Shown here: one piece after another, positions 45,286-53,341 of the stretch
Layout: each line of letters opens with the position of its first letter
Numbering within the stretch: the first letter of the stretch is position 1
Source: Empedobacter stercoris
GTDB lineage: Bacteria > Bacteroidota > Bacteroidia > Flavobacteriales > Weeksellaceae
Direction: 5' to 3' (one strand)
Assembly: GCF_965137335.1 (NCBI RefSeq)
Contig: NZ_CBCRZD010000011.1
DNA: 64,000 bases
Notes under the pieces: model-generated
Seen by the model: only the letters and a program-made list of their open reading frames with translations
Database searches by the model: none
What the model was told of the DNA's origin: nothing
Position numbers and translations under genes: made by a program

Positions 45286-45372
45286 TCAATGGGGTGCTAA
45301 AAATTGGCTGAGAATATACCCAAGAACATTTTGTTCTACACCTGATCCAGGTAATACTGGCGGAGGGATTGA
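45286..45372 (+). promoter_or_regulatory. TPP riboswitch (THI element)
   Basis: The conserved core is complete: GGGGTGCT (45291-45298), GGCTGAGA with ATACCC (45306-45321), ACCTGATC (about 45340), GGTAAT, then GGCGGAGGGA (to 45368). A P1 stem TCAAT/ATTGA closes it. The last block reads GCGGAGGGA where GCGTAGGGA is commonest. The aptamer ends 40 nt before the start of the transporter gene, so thiamine pyrophosphate should repress that gene and the one coupled to it. A weak promoter (TTTTG near 45249, CATCTTCG near 45274) precedes it. Confidence 0.93.
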
Positions 45373-45412
45373 TGTTAGCAATAACTTCTATCTCCTCATC
45401 AACAAAAAAATT

Positions 45413-46000
45413 ATGATGAAGGAAATTATTTTACAAACTACTTGGTTAGAATGGCTGGGTGTTACTTTTTCAATTTTTCAAGTCCTTTTGGCGAGATTTA
45501 ATAATCCTAAAAATTATCTTTTCGGAATTGCTGGGATTATTTTGACACTTTTCGTCATGTTTAATTCGAAGCTATATGCCGAATTTACGTTAAATATTTA
45601 TTATTTGATAATGAGTATTTATGGTTGGTTGTATTGGAAATACGGAAAACAAACTCACGAAATAGAAATTACAAAAACCAATAAAAAAGAATGGAAAATT
45701 GTTTCAGGAATCGTCTTAGGTAGTTTCGGAATATTTTATTTGGTATTAACGCATTTCACAGATTCGGATGTTCCTATTTGGGATTCATTGGTTAGTGCAT
45801 TTGCTTGGGCAGGCATGTGGTTGATGGCAAAACGAAAACTCGAAAATTGGATTCTTCTTAACATTAGTAATATTATTTCTATCCCGTTGATGATTCACAA
45901 AGATTTGTACCTATACGCTGTTTTATCCTTGATTTTATTCTGCGTTGCCATTTCTGGATATTTTAATTGGAAGAAAATTTTAAACCAAAACAATGCATAA
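45413..46000 (+). CDS. pnuT: PnuC-family transporter, thiamine type (PnuT)
   Basis: A 195-residue inner-membrane protein with seven or so helices: WLEWLGVTFSIFQVLLA, then NIYYLIMSIYGWLYW, the WxxYG-type signature of PnuC permeases. The open frame runs back to a TTG at 45251, but those 54 codons are the TPP aptamer; the ATG at 45413 (or 45416) is the real start. PnuC proper imports nicotinamide riboside; members under TPP riboswitches are thiamine permeases. The control element therefore decides the substrate. Overlaps the next gene by 8 nt. Confidence 0.9.
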   Translation: MMKEIILQTTWLEWLGVTFSIFQVLLARFNNPKNYLFGIAGIILTLFVMFNSKLYAEFTLNIYYLIMSIYGWLYWKYGKQTHEIEITKTNKKEWKIVSGIVLGSFGIFYLVLTHFTDSDVPIWDSLVSAFAWAGMWLMAKRKLENWILLNISNIISIPLMIHKDLYLYAVLSLILFCVAISGYFNWKKILNQNNA

Positions 46001-47000
46001 TATCAATTCACTTCGAAAAGAATTATTGAATAAAGAAACGTTCAACCAAACGGTTCTCGATTATATTTACAATCAGAATTGGTTGAATATCTGGGTACCA
46101 AAACAATATAACGGACTTGGGTTACCTTTTTCCGAAGGATTAAAAATTCTTCAATCAGTTGCTAAAATTGATGGAAGTTTAGGCTGGTTTGTTACCTTAT
46201 GTAGTGGCGCAAATTATTTTTCAAGAAATCTTCAACCCAATATTGCATTTGATTTATTTTCTACTCAAAAAACTTGTTTCGGCGGTAGTGGTATGTTGGG
46301 AGGTACGGCAGAAAAGATAGGAGAAAATTATATCATAAATGGTTTGTGGCATTATGCAACTGGCGCGCCTTACCTCACTCATTTTACAATAAATGCGAAA
46401 ATTTTAGAGAAAGGAAAAGAAGTTCTTGATGAAAACAATGAGCCAAAATTCATCTCTTTCATTTTAGATAAATCACAAGTACAATTAATTTCGACATGGA
46501 AATCAATGGGGATGATTGCAACTTCCTCTCATAGTTTCGAGGTTAAAAATCAAGTCGTTCATCAAGATTATAGCTTTATTTACAATCATTTTTACAGTGA
46601 TGATTTAGTCGAAAAAGTGCCATTTAGAATTTTTGCAGATTTAACTTTATTGGTTAATTATATCGGAATGGCGGAACATTTTATTGAAAAAAGTATAGAA
46701 ATTATACCTTCAAATCAACTTTCTAACTTTGATAAATTTCTAAAAAACTGTACGTCAAAATCTAATGAATATGCTAAACATATAGAAGATTTATTAGCCA
46801 ATAATTCTTTTATTTTAGATAAAATAGACACTGAAATTCATGCTTTTGGAATTGAGACCGTAGCACAGATTACACAACATATCATATCAATTTATCCACA
46901 GCTTGGTATAAAAGCCTCAAAATCAAATGAAGAAATTAATCAAATTTTTCGAGATTATTTTACAGCAACTCAACATCGAAATTTCAGACAAGTAATTTAA
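45993..47000 (+). CDS. Acyl-CoA-dehydrogenase-like flavoprotein in the TPP-riboswitch operon
   Basis: A 335-residue protein with the three-domain acyl-CoA dehydrogenase plan: helical start, beta domain with CFGGSGMLGGTAEKIGENYIINGLWHYATGAPYLTHF, and helical end. It has WHYATGAPYLTH where dehydrogenases have a Trp-Ile-Thr-Asn FAD motif, and no catalytic Glu can be recognised. This fits better with group D flavin monooxygenases (HpaB/DszC-like) than with acyl-CoA oxidation. Its start codon lies within the last codons of pnuT, so it is translationally coupled and under TPP control. A role in thiamine or thiazole/pyrimidine salvage is inferred only from context. Confidence 0.72.
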   Translation: MHNINSLRKELLNKETFNQTVLDYIYNQNWLNIWVPKQYNGLGLPFSEGLKILQSVAKIDGSLGWFVTLCSGANYFSRNLQPNIAFDLFSTQKTCFGGSGMLGGTAEKIGENYIINGLWHYATGAPYLTHFTINAKILEKGKEVLDENNEPKFISFILDKSQVQLISTWKSMGMIATSSHSFEVKNQVVHQDYSFIYNHFYSDDLVEKVPFRIFADLTLLVNYIGMAEHFIEKSIEIIPSNQLSNFDKFLKNCTSKSNEYAKHIEDLLANNSFILDKIDTEIHAFGIETVAQITQHIISIYPQLGIKASKSNEEINQIFRDYFTATQHRNFRQVI

Positions 47001-47041
47001 ATATATCTCTCTATTTATCTATATTTGTCAATATTTTATTA

Positions 47042-47113
47042 GGCTGCGTAATTTAATGGATAGAATATCAGATTCCGGTTCTGACAGTATGAGTTCGAAT
47101 CTCATCGTGGTCA
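47042..47113 (+). tRNA. tRNA-Arg (anticodon CCG)
   Basis: A 72-nt cloverleaf. The acceptor stem GGCTGCG/CGTGGTC is complete with three G-U pairs. The D arm is ATTT-AATGGATA-GAAT, the anticodon stem TCAGA/TCTGA with loop TTCCGGT, the variable loop CAGT, and the T arm ATGAG-TTCGAAT-CTCAT, followed by discriminator A. CCA is not encoded. It reads CGG codons, which are rare in this AT-rich genome. Confidence 0.9.
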
Positions 47114-47156
47114 CAAAATAAAATTTCAAAACACATCTAATTCAAGTTTCAAGTTT

Positions 47157-47164
47157 TACCTTTG
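47157..47164 (+). promoter_or_regulatory. -7 promoter element of the TSUP gene (TACCTTTG)
   Basis: TAnnTTTG 16 nt before the TTG start of the permease and 43 nt after the tRNA. Confidence 0.5.
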
Positions 47165-47180
47165 CCAAAATTTTTCAGTT

Positions 47181-47948
47181 TTGGAAATCGAAATTCTATT
47201 TTATCTGTGTACTGCTGCATTTTTTGCTGGCTTTATCGACTCTATTGTTGGTGGAGGTGGTTTAATCCAAACACCTTTATCGCTGGCTTTCTTACCAAAT
47301 TTACCCGTTTCTACGGTTATCGGAACACTAAAAATTCCTGCATTTAGTGGAACAGCTTTAGCGACTTCTCAATATTTAAAGAAAGTAAAAATAGATTGGA
47401 AACTCTTTGCTATCATGGCAACTTGTGCCTTTATTTCTGCATTTTTAGGTTCGCAATTATTGACGGTTATTGACAACGATTTCATGAAACCTGTTTTACT
47501 TGTCATTTTAATCATTCTGGCTATTTATACCATTTTCAAAAAAGATTTTGGCCAAGCAACTGAACGCAAAATCCCCTATCATAACGCAATTATAAATGGT
47601 TGTATCGTAAGTATTGCTGTTGGTTTTTATGATGGTTTTATTGGTCCTGCTACGGGCACATTTTTTATTTTAGGATTTGTGACATTACTTGGAATGGACT
47701 TCCTGAAAGCAAATACTAATGCTAAACTGATTAACTTAGCTACCAACTTTGGTTCGATTTGTTTGTTTTTAATCAAAGGACAAATTATTTGGAAAATCGC
47801 TATACCAATGGCTGTTTGTAATGCTTTAGGTGGTTTTATTGGAGCAAAATTAGCCATCAACAAAGGAAACAAATTCATTCGTTGCATATTTATTTTGGTA
47901 ATCCTACTCTCAATTTGTAGATTTGGTTACGAAGTAATTTTCAAGTAA
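47181..47948 (+). CDS. TSUP family permease (TauE/SafE type)
   Basis: A 255-residue inner-membrane protein of about eight helices with the two family repeats: AAFFAGFIDSIVGGGGLIQTP near residues 12-32 and AVGFYDGFIGPATGTFFILGF near 145-165. TSUP proteins export or import sulfonates, sulfite or other small organic anions; the substrate here is unknown. It appears to start with TTG, since no ATG precedes the first conserved helix and a -7 element lies 16 nt upstream. Its stop codon directly abuts the next gene. Confidence 0.88.
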   Translation: MEIEILFYLCTAAFFAGFIDSIVGGGGLIQTPLSLAFLPNLPVSTVIGTLKIPAFSGTALATSQYLKKVKIDWKLFAIMATCAFISAFLGSQLLTVIDNDFMKPVLLVILIILAIYTIFKKDFGQATERKIPYHNAIINGCIVSIAVGFYDGFIGPATGTFFILGFVTLLGMDFLKANTNAKLINLATNFGSICLFLIKGQIIWKIAIPMAVCNALGGFIGAKLAINKGNKFIRCIFILVILLSICRFGYEVIFK

Positions 47949-48731
47949 ATGAAGTCCATTTTATCCATCATTTTTGTTACGGTATGTTTAAATGTTTTAG
48001 CGCAGAAATTTGTGTTGAAAGATTCGCTTATAACCAATAACAAAACTGTAAATACAATTGATACCGATCTTAATAATTCGCTCTATTTGATTTCGGATAC
48101 GAAAATTGAAAAAATATTTCAGTCGAATAAAAACAACATTGTTGATTTAAAAAATGTAATAACAACTGTTTACACAGGAAATCCGTTAAGAACTTATATC
48201 TATTCAAATTTTAATCAAATCTCCATTTTGGATGAGAATCTTAACTCTATTCAAGATATGATTCAATTAAAATCGACCGATTATATACCAATTGCATTAA
48301 AAGTGGTTGACAATCAATTTTGTTGGTTTTATGATATTATCGGAAATAAATTGGTTTATTTTAATTATCAATTGCAGAAACCTATTCTAATTTCAAAGCA
48401 GATTTATTTAAAAAATAACGATCAATCCATTGAAAAAATTCATGTATATAAAAATTTAGTTTACTTAAAAAGTCAACAAACAATTTACATCTATGATGAT
48501 TATGGTAATTTTAAATCTAATTTTGAGATAAATATCAAAGATTCCGCTTACTATTTTTATAAAGATGTTATTTTTTACATAAAAGACAATATGCTAATTT
48601 CGAAAAATATCATCAATCAAAATTCAACTACACTTATAGAATTGAAAAACATTAAAAGTATGGCTTTTAACGAAACTAACTTTTATACGTTTGATGGAAA
48701 TAGGGTAAAAAATTACGAAATATTAAAATAA
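47949..48731 (+). CDS. Secreted protein of unknown function, propeller-like
   Basis: A 260-residue exported protein (signal MKSILSIIFVTVCLNVLAQ). The mature part is beta-rich with repeating blade-like units (NSLYLISDTKIEKI, ISILDENLNSIQDM, IYIYDDYGNFKSNF), which suggests a small beta-propeller. The final unit, NFYTFDGNRVKNYEI, would close the ring. Its ATG follows the stop of the TSUP permease without a gap, so the two are co-expressed; the link is inferred only from that. Confidence 0.7.
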   Translation: MKSILSIIFVTVCLNVLAQKFVLKDSLITNNKTVNTIDTDLNNSLYLISDTKIEKIFQSNKNNIVDLKNVITTVYTGNPLRTYIYSNFNQISILDENLNSIQDMIQLKSTDYIPIALKVVDNQFCWFYDIIGNKLVYFNYQLQKPILISKQIYLKNNDQSIEKIHVYKNLVYLKSQQTIYIYDDYGNFKSNFEINIKDSAYYFYKDVIFYIKDNMLISKNIINQNSTTLIELKNIKSMAFNETNFYTFDGNRVKNYEILK

Positions 48732-48886
48732 AAACAACTAATAATCAATAATTTAAATCAAAACAACTGCTTGTAAGTTTCCTCAAATCAAAAGATTAAT
48801 TTTAATTTCTTTTGAATAAAAACACATAAATCAATCGGAATAATTTTTTTCTAATAAAAGATTTTTCTATGAGTTAACAGCTTAGA

Positions 48887-48919
48887 TTTTGTTTTGAAAA
48901 TTAAGCTTTAGTATATTTG
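48887..48919 (+). promoter_or_regulatory. Promoter of the deoxynucleoside kinase gene
   Basis: TTTTG (48887-48891), a 20-nt spacer and TATATTTG (48912-48919), close to the Bacteroidota consensus. Predicted leader about 18 nt. Confidence 0.65.
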
Positions 48920-48941
48920 CAATCGTTAAAATAATTGGAAA

Positions 48942-49556
48942 ATGCATATCGCGATCGCAGGAAATATTGGAGCAGGAAAAACTACTCTAACAAATCTTTT
49001 AGCAAAACAATACAACTGGACAGCTCAATTTGAAGATGTAGAAATGAATCCTTATTTGGATGATTTTTACAATGATATGGAAAAATGGGCGTTCAATTTG
49101 CAAATTTACTTTTTAGGAAGTCGTTTCAATCAAGTGAAAGAAATTAGAGAAAGTGGTAAAGATATTATCCAAGACCGTACTATTTATGAGGATGCGCATA
49201 TTTTTGCGAGCAACTTAAATGATATGGGACTTTTGTCTACACGAGATTACAATAACTATTTGCGTGTTTTCAACTTAATGACAAGTTTTGTTGAAGCACC
49301 TGATTTATTAATTTACCTAAAAGCTTCTATTCCGACTTTGGTTGCTCAAATTCAGAAACGTGGCCGTGATTACGAAAACTCTATTAGTATTGATTATTTG
49401 AGTCGTTTGAATGATAAATATGACAAATGGATTTCGAATTACAAAGAAGGAAAAGTTTTAGTTATTGATGTAGATAATTTAGATTTTGTTGAAAATAAAG
49501 AAGACTTGGGTTTCATCTTCAACAAGATAGAAGGAGAAATAAATGGACTTTTTTAG
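48942..49556 (+). CDS. Deoxynucleoside kinase (dNK family)
   Basis: A 204-residue salvage enzyme that phosphorylates deoxynucleosides. P-loop GNIGAGKTT (residues 7-15), the Glu near EDVEMNP, QDRTIYEDAHIF (DR[ST] motif, about 77-88) and the arginine-rich lid QKRGRDYE near 140. It resembles deoxyadenosine/deoxyguanosine kinases of the Firmicutes and Bacteroidota type; exact nucleoside preference is not readable. Single gene with its own promoter and terminator. Confidence 0.93.
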   Translation: MHIAIAGNIGAGKTTLTNLLAKQYNWTAQFEDVEMNPYLDDFYNDMEKWAFNLQIYFLGSRFNQVKEIRESGKDIIQDRTIYEDAHIFASNLNDMGLLSTRDYNNYLRVFNLMTSFVEAPDLLIYLKASIPTLVAQIQKRGRDYENSISIDYLSRLNDKYDKWISNYKEGKVLVIDVDNLDFVENKEDLGFIFNKIEGEINGLF

Positions 49557-49582
49557 TTCGTAAAAAATACAGTAACTTGCAC

Positions 49583-49611
49583 GGCTTGATTAAAAAAATC
49601 AAGCCTTTTTT
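49583..49611 (+). terminator. Terminator after the deoxynucleoside kinase gene
   Basis: GGCTTGATT and AATCAAGCC form a 9-bp perfect stem with an A5 loop, followed by T6. Confidence 0.88.
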
Positions 49612-49624
49612 GTGAAAAAAAATT

Positions 49625-50581
49625 ATGGAAAATAAAAATTTATTGAAGGGAGTTTTGTTTGTCGCAATGGGCGCAAGCTTCTACGGAATGCTTGCCACTT
49701 TTGTAAAAGTAGCTTACGATCAAGGCTACACGACAGCAGAAGTTACAGCTTCACAATTTGTTTTAGGAATTATAGCCTTATTGATTATTAATTTGATTAT
49801 GGCGAATAAAAATAACTCAATTCCAAAAGTAAAACCGAAAGATAAAAAGCGGCTTATTTTAGCAGGAACATCGTTAGGTTTTACGAGTTTATTTTATTAT
49901 TTATCAGTTCAATATATCAATGTATCAATTGCAATCGTACTGTTGATGCAAACAGTTTGGTTGAGTATTTTGGTGGAAAGTATATTGACTAAAAAATTTC
50001 CTTCGGCTAAAAAATTAATCGCTATGATTTTGGTATTAATTGGTACCGCAATGGGTACAAACTTAATTAACCAAGACGTAGAATTAAACCCAAAAGGATT
50101 ATTCTGGGGGTTCTTAGCAGCTTGTTCATTTACCACAACCATGTTTACTTCAAATAGTATGGCGAATTATTTACCTCCTTACAAAAAGAGTTTGTATATG
50201 CTGTATGGTGGAGGAATAATTGTTGCATTATTTGTGTTTTTTAGCCAATTAGGACCTTATTATTCAGAGAGTTTAATGAGTTTATACCGTAATTTTTCTG
50301 ATGATAAAACTGGAATACATCCTCTCAACCTGAAAATTTTCTATACATGGGGATTGTTTTTATCCTTATTTGGAACAGTTTTACCTCCTATTTTATTAAA
50401 CAAAGGTTTTCCAAATACAGGTTTAGGATTAGGAAGTATTGTTGCTTCTATAGAATTACCCGTTTCTGTAACCATGGCATTCATCGTTTTACAAGAACAA
50501 GTTTTAGCTATTCAATGGACTGGAATTGCCGTTATTATTTTTGCAATTATTATCTCGAACATCAATTTCACTAAAAGTTAA
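49625..50581 (+). CDS. DMT superfamily transporter (EamA type)
   Basis: A 318-residue inner-membrane protein with ten helices in two EamA repeats (GVLFVAMGASFYGMLATFVK and LKIFYTWGLFLSLFGTVLPP starts). A hydrophilic bridge of about 60 residues, PPYKKSLYMLYGGG to HPLNLK, separates them. Members export amino acids or other metabolites; nothing here fixes the substrate. Bounded by terminators on both sides. Confidence 0.88.
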   Translation: MENKNLLKGVLFVAMGASFYGMLATFVKVAYDQGYTTAEVTASQFVLGIIALLIINLIMANKNNSIPKVKPKDKKRLILAGTSLGFTSLFYYLSVQYINVSIAIVLLMQTVWLSILVESILTKKFPSAKKLIAMILVLIGTAMGTNLINQDVELNPKGLFWGFLAACSFTTTMFTSNSMANYLPPYKKSLYMLYGGGIIVALFVFFSQLGPYYSESLMSLYRNFSDDKTGIHPLNLKIFYTWGLFLSLFGTVLPPILLNKGFPNTGLGLGSIVASIELPVSVTMAFIVLQEQVLAIQWTGIAVIIFAIIISNINFTKS

Positions 50582-50642
50582 TTGATAATACACACGATTG
50601 TTGTCAAAAAATATATTTCAAGAAATGATAGTATTGAATATA

Positions 50643-50688
50643 TATCAAACAAAAAAAGCTTCCTTTTGGAAGCTTTTTTTGTTTGATA
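50643..50688 (+). terminator. Bidirectional terminator with a 21-bp perfect stem
   Basis: Bases 50643-50663 are exactly complementary to 50668-50688 across a TTTT loop. It lies between convergent genes and contains A7/T7 runs in the stem. Confidence 0.9.
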
Positions 50689-50695
50689 AGGTAAG

Positions 50696-51775
50696 TTATG
50701 CTCTAACTTTAGTTTTTAAATTAATTCGTTGTCCAACTTTAGGTTGTGCACCTGGCTCCATACGATTCAGTTTATATAAGCTACTAACTTTTACACCAAA
50801 ACGCTGAGAAATCGTGTACATATCATCACCTTCCTGAACTTTGTACGAATAATCAGAACCTTTAGTTTTCTTTTTTCCAAAAAATACAATTTGTCCATCT
50901 TTCAACTTAGATCCCATTTGTATTTCATTGAAATTCGCAATATCAGAAGGAACTTTATTATACGTTTTAGAGATTGTCGCTATCGTTTCTCCAGCTTGTG
51001 CAATAATATAAGGAATGTTATTCTTGTGATTTTTGATGCGAGTTGTTGGATTTTGAGGACGAGTTTCATAAACAACCGTTTTGTTATTTACAATAGGCTC
51101 ATTCTTTTCTACAATATTTTCTTTGGGTTGGTAAGAAGCTAAAATAACTTCTTCTTTGATTGATTTAGGCTCATTTTTCATCTGTTTAGAAGAATTATTC
51201 GCTAACATCAAATCATCTTGATTGTTATATAATGCGTATAACTTAGCAAAAACTTCTTCAGCTGAAATCTTATCAAATTGATCTAAATTATATTTTTCTA
51301 TTCGAGAGATTAATTTAAACGCATATTTTGAATCTGTTGCATAACCAGCTTTTTTTAATCCATGAGCCCAAGCTTTAAAATCTGTTGGATCCAAATTAAA
51401 TAAAGCCTTATAATAGGGTCTTAATGCCAAAAATTCTGAATGATCTCTGTAACTTTCTTCAACTGAAAGATACTTTCTGAAACATTCGCCTTTTGCATCA
51501 TCATCGTGGTAAATTCTTGGTTTATCCAACGACCATTCTGCTGGTCCTTTACATTTTATACCAAAATGATTATTTGCTTGCTCAGCTAATCTACTTTGCC
51601 CTCCACCTGTTTCTAATAAACCTTGTGCTAAAGTTATACTTGCCGGAACTTTGTAAAGTTGCATTTCTTCAACAGCTAAAATAGCATGTTTTCGAATGTA
51701 AGTTATGTCTCTACTTTCTTGGGCTTGTGTTGACATGGCCAAAACAAAGCTAAAAACGTACAACAATTTTCTCAT
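50696..51775 (-). CDS. Exported glucosaminidase (GH73) with two LysM domains
   Basis: A 359-residue peptidoglycan hydrolase. Signal peptide MRKLLYVFSFVLAMSTQAQ. The GH73 domain spans about residues 25-170; SITLAQGLLETGGGQSRLAEQANNHFGIKC holds the catalytic Glu, and KAWAHGLKKAGYATD is the family's C-terminal motif. A low-complexity linker follows, then LysM 1 (YIIAQAGETIATISKTY) and LysM 2 (YKVQEGDDMYTISQRF). Acts in cell-wall turnover or division. Starts in a 4-nt overlap (ATGA) with the upstream gene. Confidence 0.93.
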   Translation of the reverse strand: MRKLLYVFSFVLAMSTQAQESRDITYIRKHAILAVEEMQLYKVPASITLAQGLLETGGGQSRLAEQANNHFGIKCKGPAEWSLDKPRIYHDDDAKGECFRKYLSVEESYRDHSEFLALRPYYKALFNLDPTDFKAWAHGLKKAGYATDSKYAFKLISRIEKYNLDQFDKISAEEVFAKLYALYNNQDDLMLANNSSKQMKNEPKSIKEEVILASYQPKENIVEKNEPIVNNKTVVYETRPQNPTTRIKNHKNNIPYIIAQAGETIATISKTYNKVPSDIANFNEIQMGSKLKDGQIVFFGKKKTKGSDYSYKVQEGDDMYTISQRFGVKVSSLYKLNRMEPGAQPKVGQRINLKTKVRA

Positions 51776-52689
51776 TCTATAATATTTTTATTCTTCTTTT
51801 TTAAAAGTTTATTCATCCCTTCTATTCCTTGTAGTCCGCCTGTATGAACGATAAGAATTTTAGAGTTATCACTAAAATAATGATTTTTAATCAATTCGAA
51901 AATACCAAAAACCATTTTTCCTGTATAAATAGGATCCAATTGAATATGGTTAATTCGCTTGAAATCATTTACAAAAGTAATTAAATCATCCGAAACTTTT
52001 CCATATCCGCCAAAATGATATTCGTTAAAAATAGTAAAATTCGTTTTATTTGTCAATTTTTCTATCTCTTTTGGAATAAAATTCCCTTTTAAACTTGGAA
52101 AGCCTATTATTTTTTGATGTAATTTAGAACTTTCAATCAAACCAGCTATTGTTCCACAAGTTCCGATCGCCGAAGCAATATAATCGAAATCGAAACAATC
52201 TGCATACAAAATTTCTTCGCAACCTTTTATAGCTAACTCATTTGTACCTCCTTCTGGAATAACGTAAGCGTCTGGATATTTAGTATTTAAATCATCTAAA
52301 AATTTAATTTCATCTTTTTTCCTATACTCTTCTCTCGAAATAAAATGCAACTGCATTCCGCATTTTTCAGCAAAACGTAAGGTTGGATTTTCATCAATTT
52401 TATCAATTAACTCTTCTCCTCGTATAATGCCTATTGTTTCGAAATCATGAATTTTACCTGCCGCAGCAGTCGCTGCTATATGATTAGAAAAAGCACCTCC
52501 AAATGTTACTAATTTTTTGAAACCCAATTTTTCAGCTTCAATAAAATTATATTTTAGTTTTCGGTATTTATTTCCAGAAATTTCAGGATGAATTAAATCT
52601 TCTCTCAAAATAGAAAGTTGAATTTTCTGAGAAGTTATATGCGTAATATCAATCGGCTGTATTTGAGCTTTATAATCGTTCCAAATCAT
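51772..52689 (-). CDS. PLP-dependent D-cysteine desulfhydrase / ACC deaminase family enzyme
   Basis: A 305-residue fold-type II PLP enzyme. SGNKYRKLKYN (about 39-49) carries the Schiff-base lysine, FGGAFSNHIAATAAAG is the phosphate/substrate loop, and TGGLQGIEGM the C-terminal motif. Flavobacterial members are usually annotated as 1-aminocyclopropane-1-carboxylate deaminase, but the D-cysteine desulfhydrase branch is equally likely. Coupled upstream with a small HENIH protein (no gap) and downstream with the glucosaminidase (4-nt overlap). Confidence 0.87.
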   Translation of the reverse strand: MIWNDYKAQIQPIDITHITSQKIQLSILREDLIHPEISGNKYRKLKYNFIEAEKLGFKKLVTFGGAFSNHIAATAAAGKIHDFETIGIIRGEELIDKIDENPTLRFAEKCGMQLHFISREEYRKKDEIKFLDDLNTKYPDAYVIPEGGTNELAIKGCEEILYADCFDFDYIASAIGTCGTIAGLIESSKLHQKIIGFPSLKGNFIPKEIEKLTNKTNFTIFNEYHFGGYGKVSDDLITFVNDFKRINHIQLDPIYTGKMVFGIFELIKNHYFSDNSKILIVHTGGLQGIEGMNKLLKKKNKNIIE

Positions 52690-53016
52690 TTACAAATATT
52701 TTAGAAAACTATAAAATTTTCGTTCTTTTAAATAATTCAAATTATGATCATTTGCATACGCTTCACGCTCAAAACTAATATTTCGATACGCTTTGTGTTG
52801 ATCACGGTATTGAACTAATCGAATCATATATTCTATCAAATAAAAAGGATAAAAAAAGACAACTAAAAGTTCGAGTTGTTGAATAATATGAATGTTTTCA
52901 TGATTGATTAAAACAGTATCATTCTTTAATTTTTTATCTCTCAAAAAAATAAACGGAAAAATGGTAATTCCGATAAAGTTCTTGCGAAATAAACGATTCA
53001 AAACAACTACAAACAT
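52690..53016 (-). CDS. Small membrane-associated protein with a HENIH motif, possible minigluzincin
   Basis: A 108-residue protein. NHENIHIIQQLELL (His39, Glu40, His43) is a zinc-peptidase HExxH motif, followed by a hydrophobic segment (LVVFFYPFYLIEYMI) and SFEREAY, whose Glu83 or Glu85 could be the third metal ligand, as in gluzincins. The N-terminus has a hydrophobic patch. No signal peptide. Similar short proteins occur in other flavobacteria as hypotheticals. First of three tightly packed minus-strand genes; its TAA directly precedes the ATG of the PLP enzyme. Peptidase activity is an inference. Confidence 0.68.
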   Translation of the reverse strand: MFVVVLNRLFRKNFIGITIFPFIFLRDKKLKNDTVLINHENIHIIQQLELLVVFFYPFYLIEYMIRLVQYRDQHKAYRNISFEREAYANDHNLNYLKERKFYSFLKYL

Positions 53017-53174
53017 AATTTACTAACTCGATTCTTTGTCAAAATTAAGCAATCTGAGAGATATTGATTAAAAAAAGCTTTAAAAATCGTAACTTTATAG
53101 AAACCGACTAAGTATTATCATCATGATATTGATGAAAAATAATTGATAAAAGTTGTAATTTCACAGCATTAGAA

Positions 53175-53336
53175 ATGAAGAAGTTTGAAGAAGGAGATTA
53201 TTATTTATCTCCAGAAGGTTTTAGAATTTTCACTGCACAATACCTTAAAAAAAGAGGATATTGTTGTAAAAGTGGTTGCAAACATTGCCCGTATGGATAC
53301 GACAAAAAAACAGATAAAATAAAAAATAAAAAATAA
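53175..53336 (+). CDS. DUF5522-type cysteine-rich mini-protein (53 aa)
   Basis: 53 codons starting MKKFEEGDYYLSPEGF and containing a CCKSGCKHCPYGYDK cluster, a likely metal-binding knuckle with four cysteines. The ending is a lysine tail. The pattern EGDYY..., then RGYCC..GC.HCPYG, matches the DUF5522 small proteins. It lies 5 nt before the DUF2911 gene and may share its transcript. Function unknown. Confidence 0.82.
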   Translation: MKKFEEGDYYLSPEGFRIFTAQYLKKRGYCCKSGCKHCPYGYDKKTDKIKNKK

Positions 53337-53341
53337 TTTAT

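Noticed and set aside
45251..45412. 54 N-terminal codons of the PnuC-type gene
   Set aside because: They coincide with the TPP aptamer and a TTG start; they are RNA structure, not protein.
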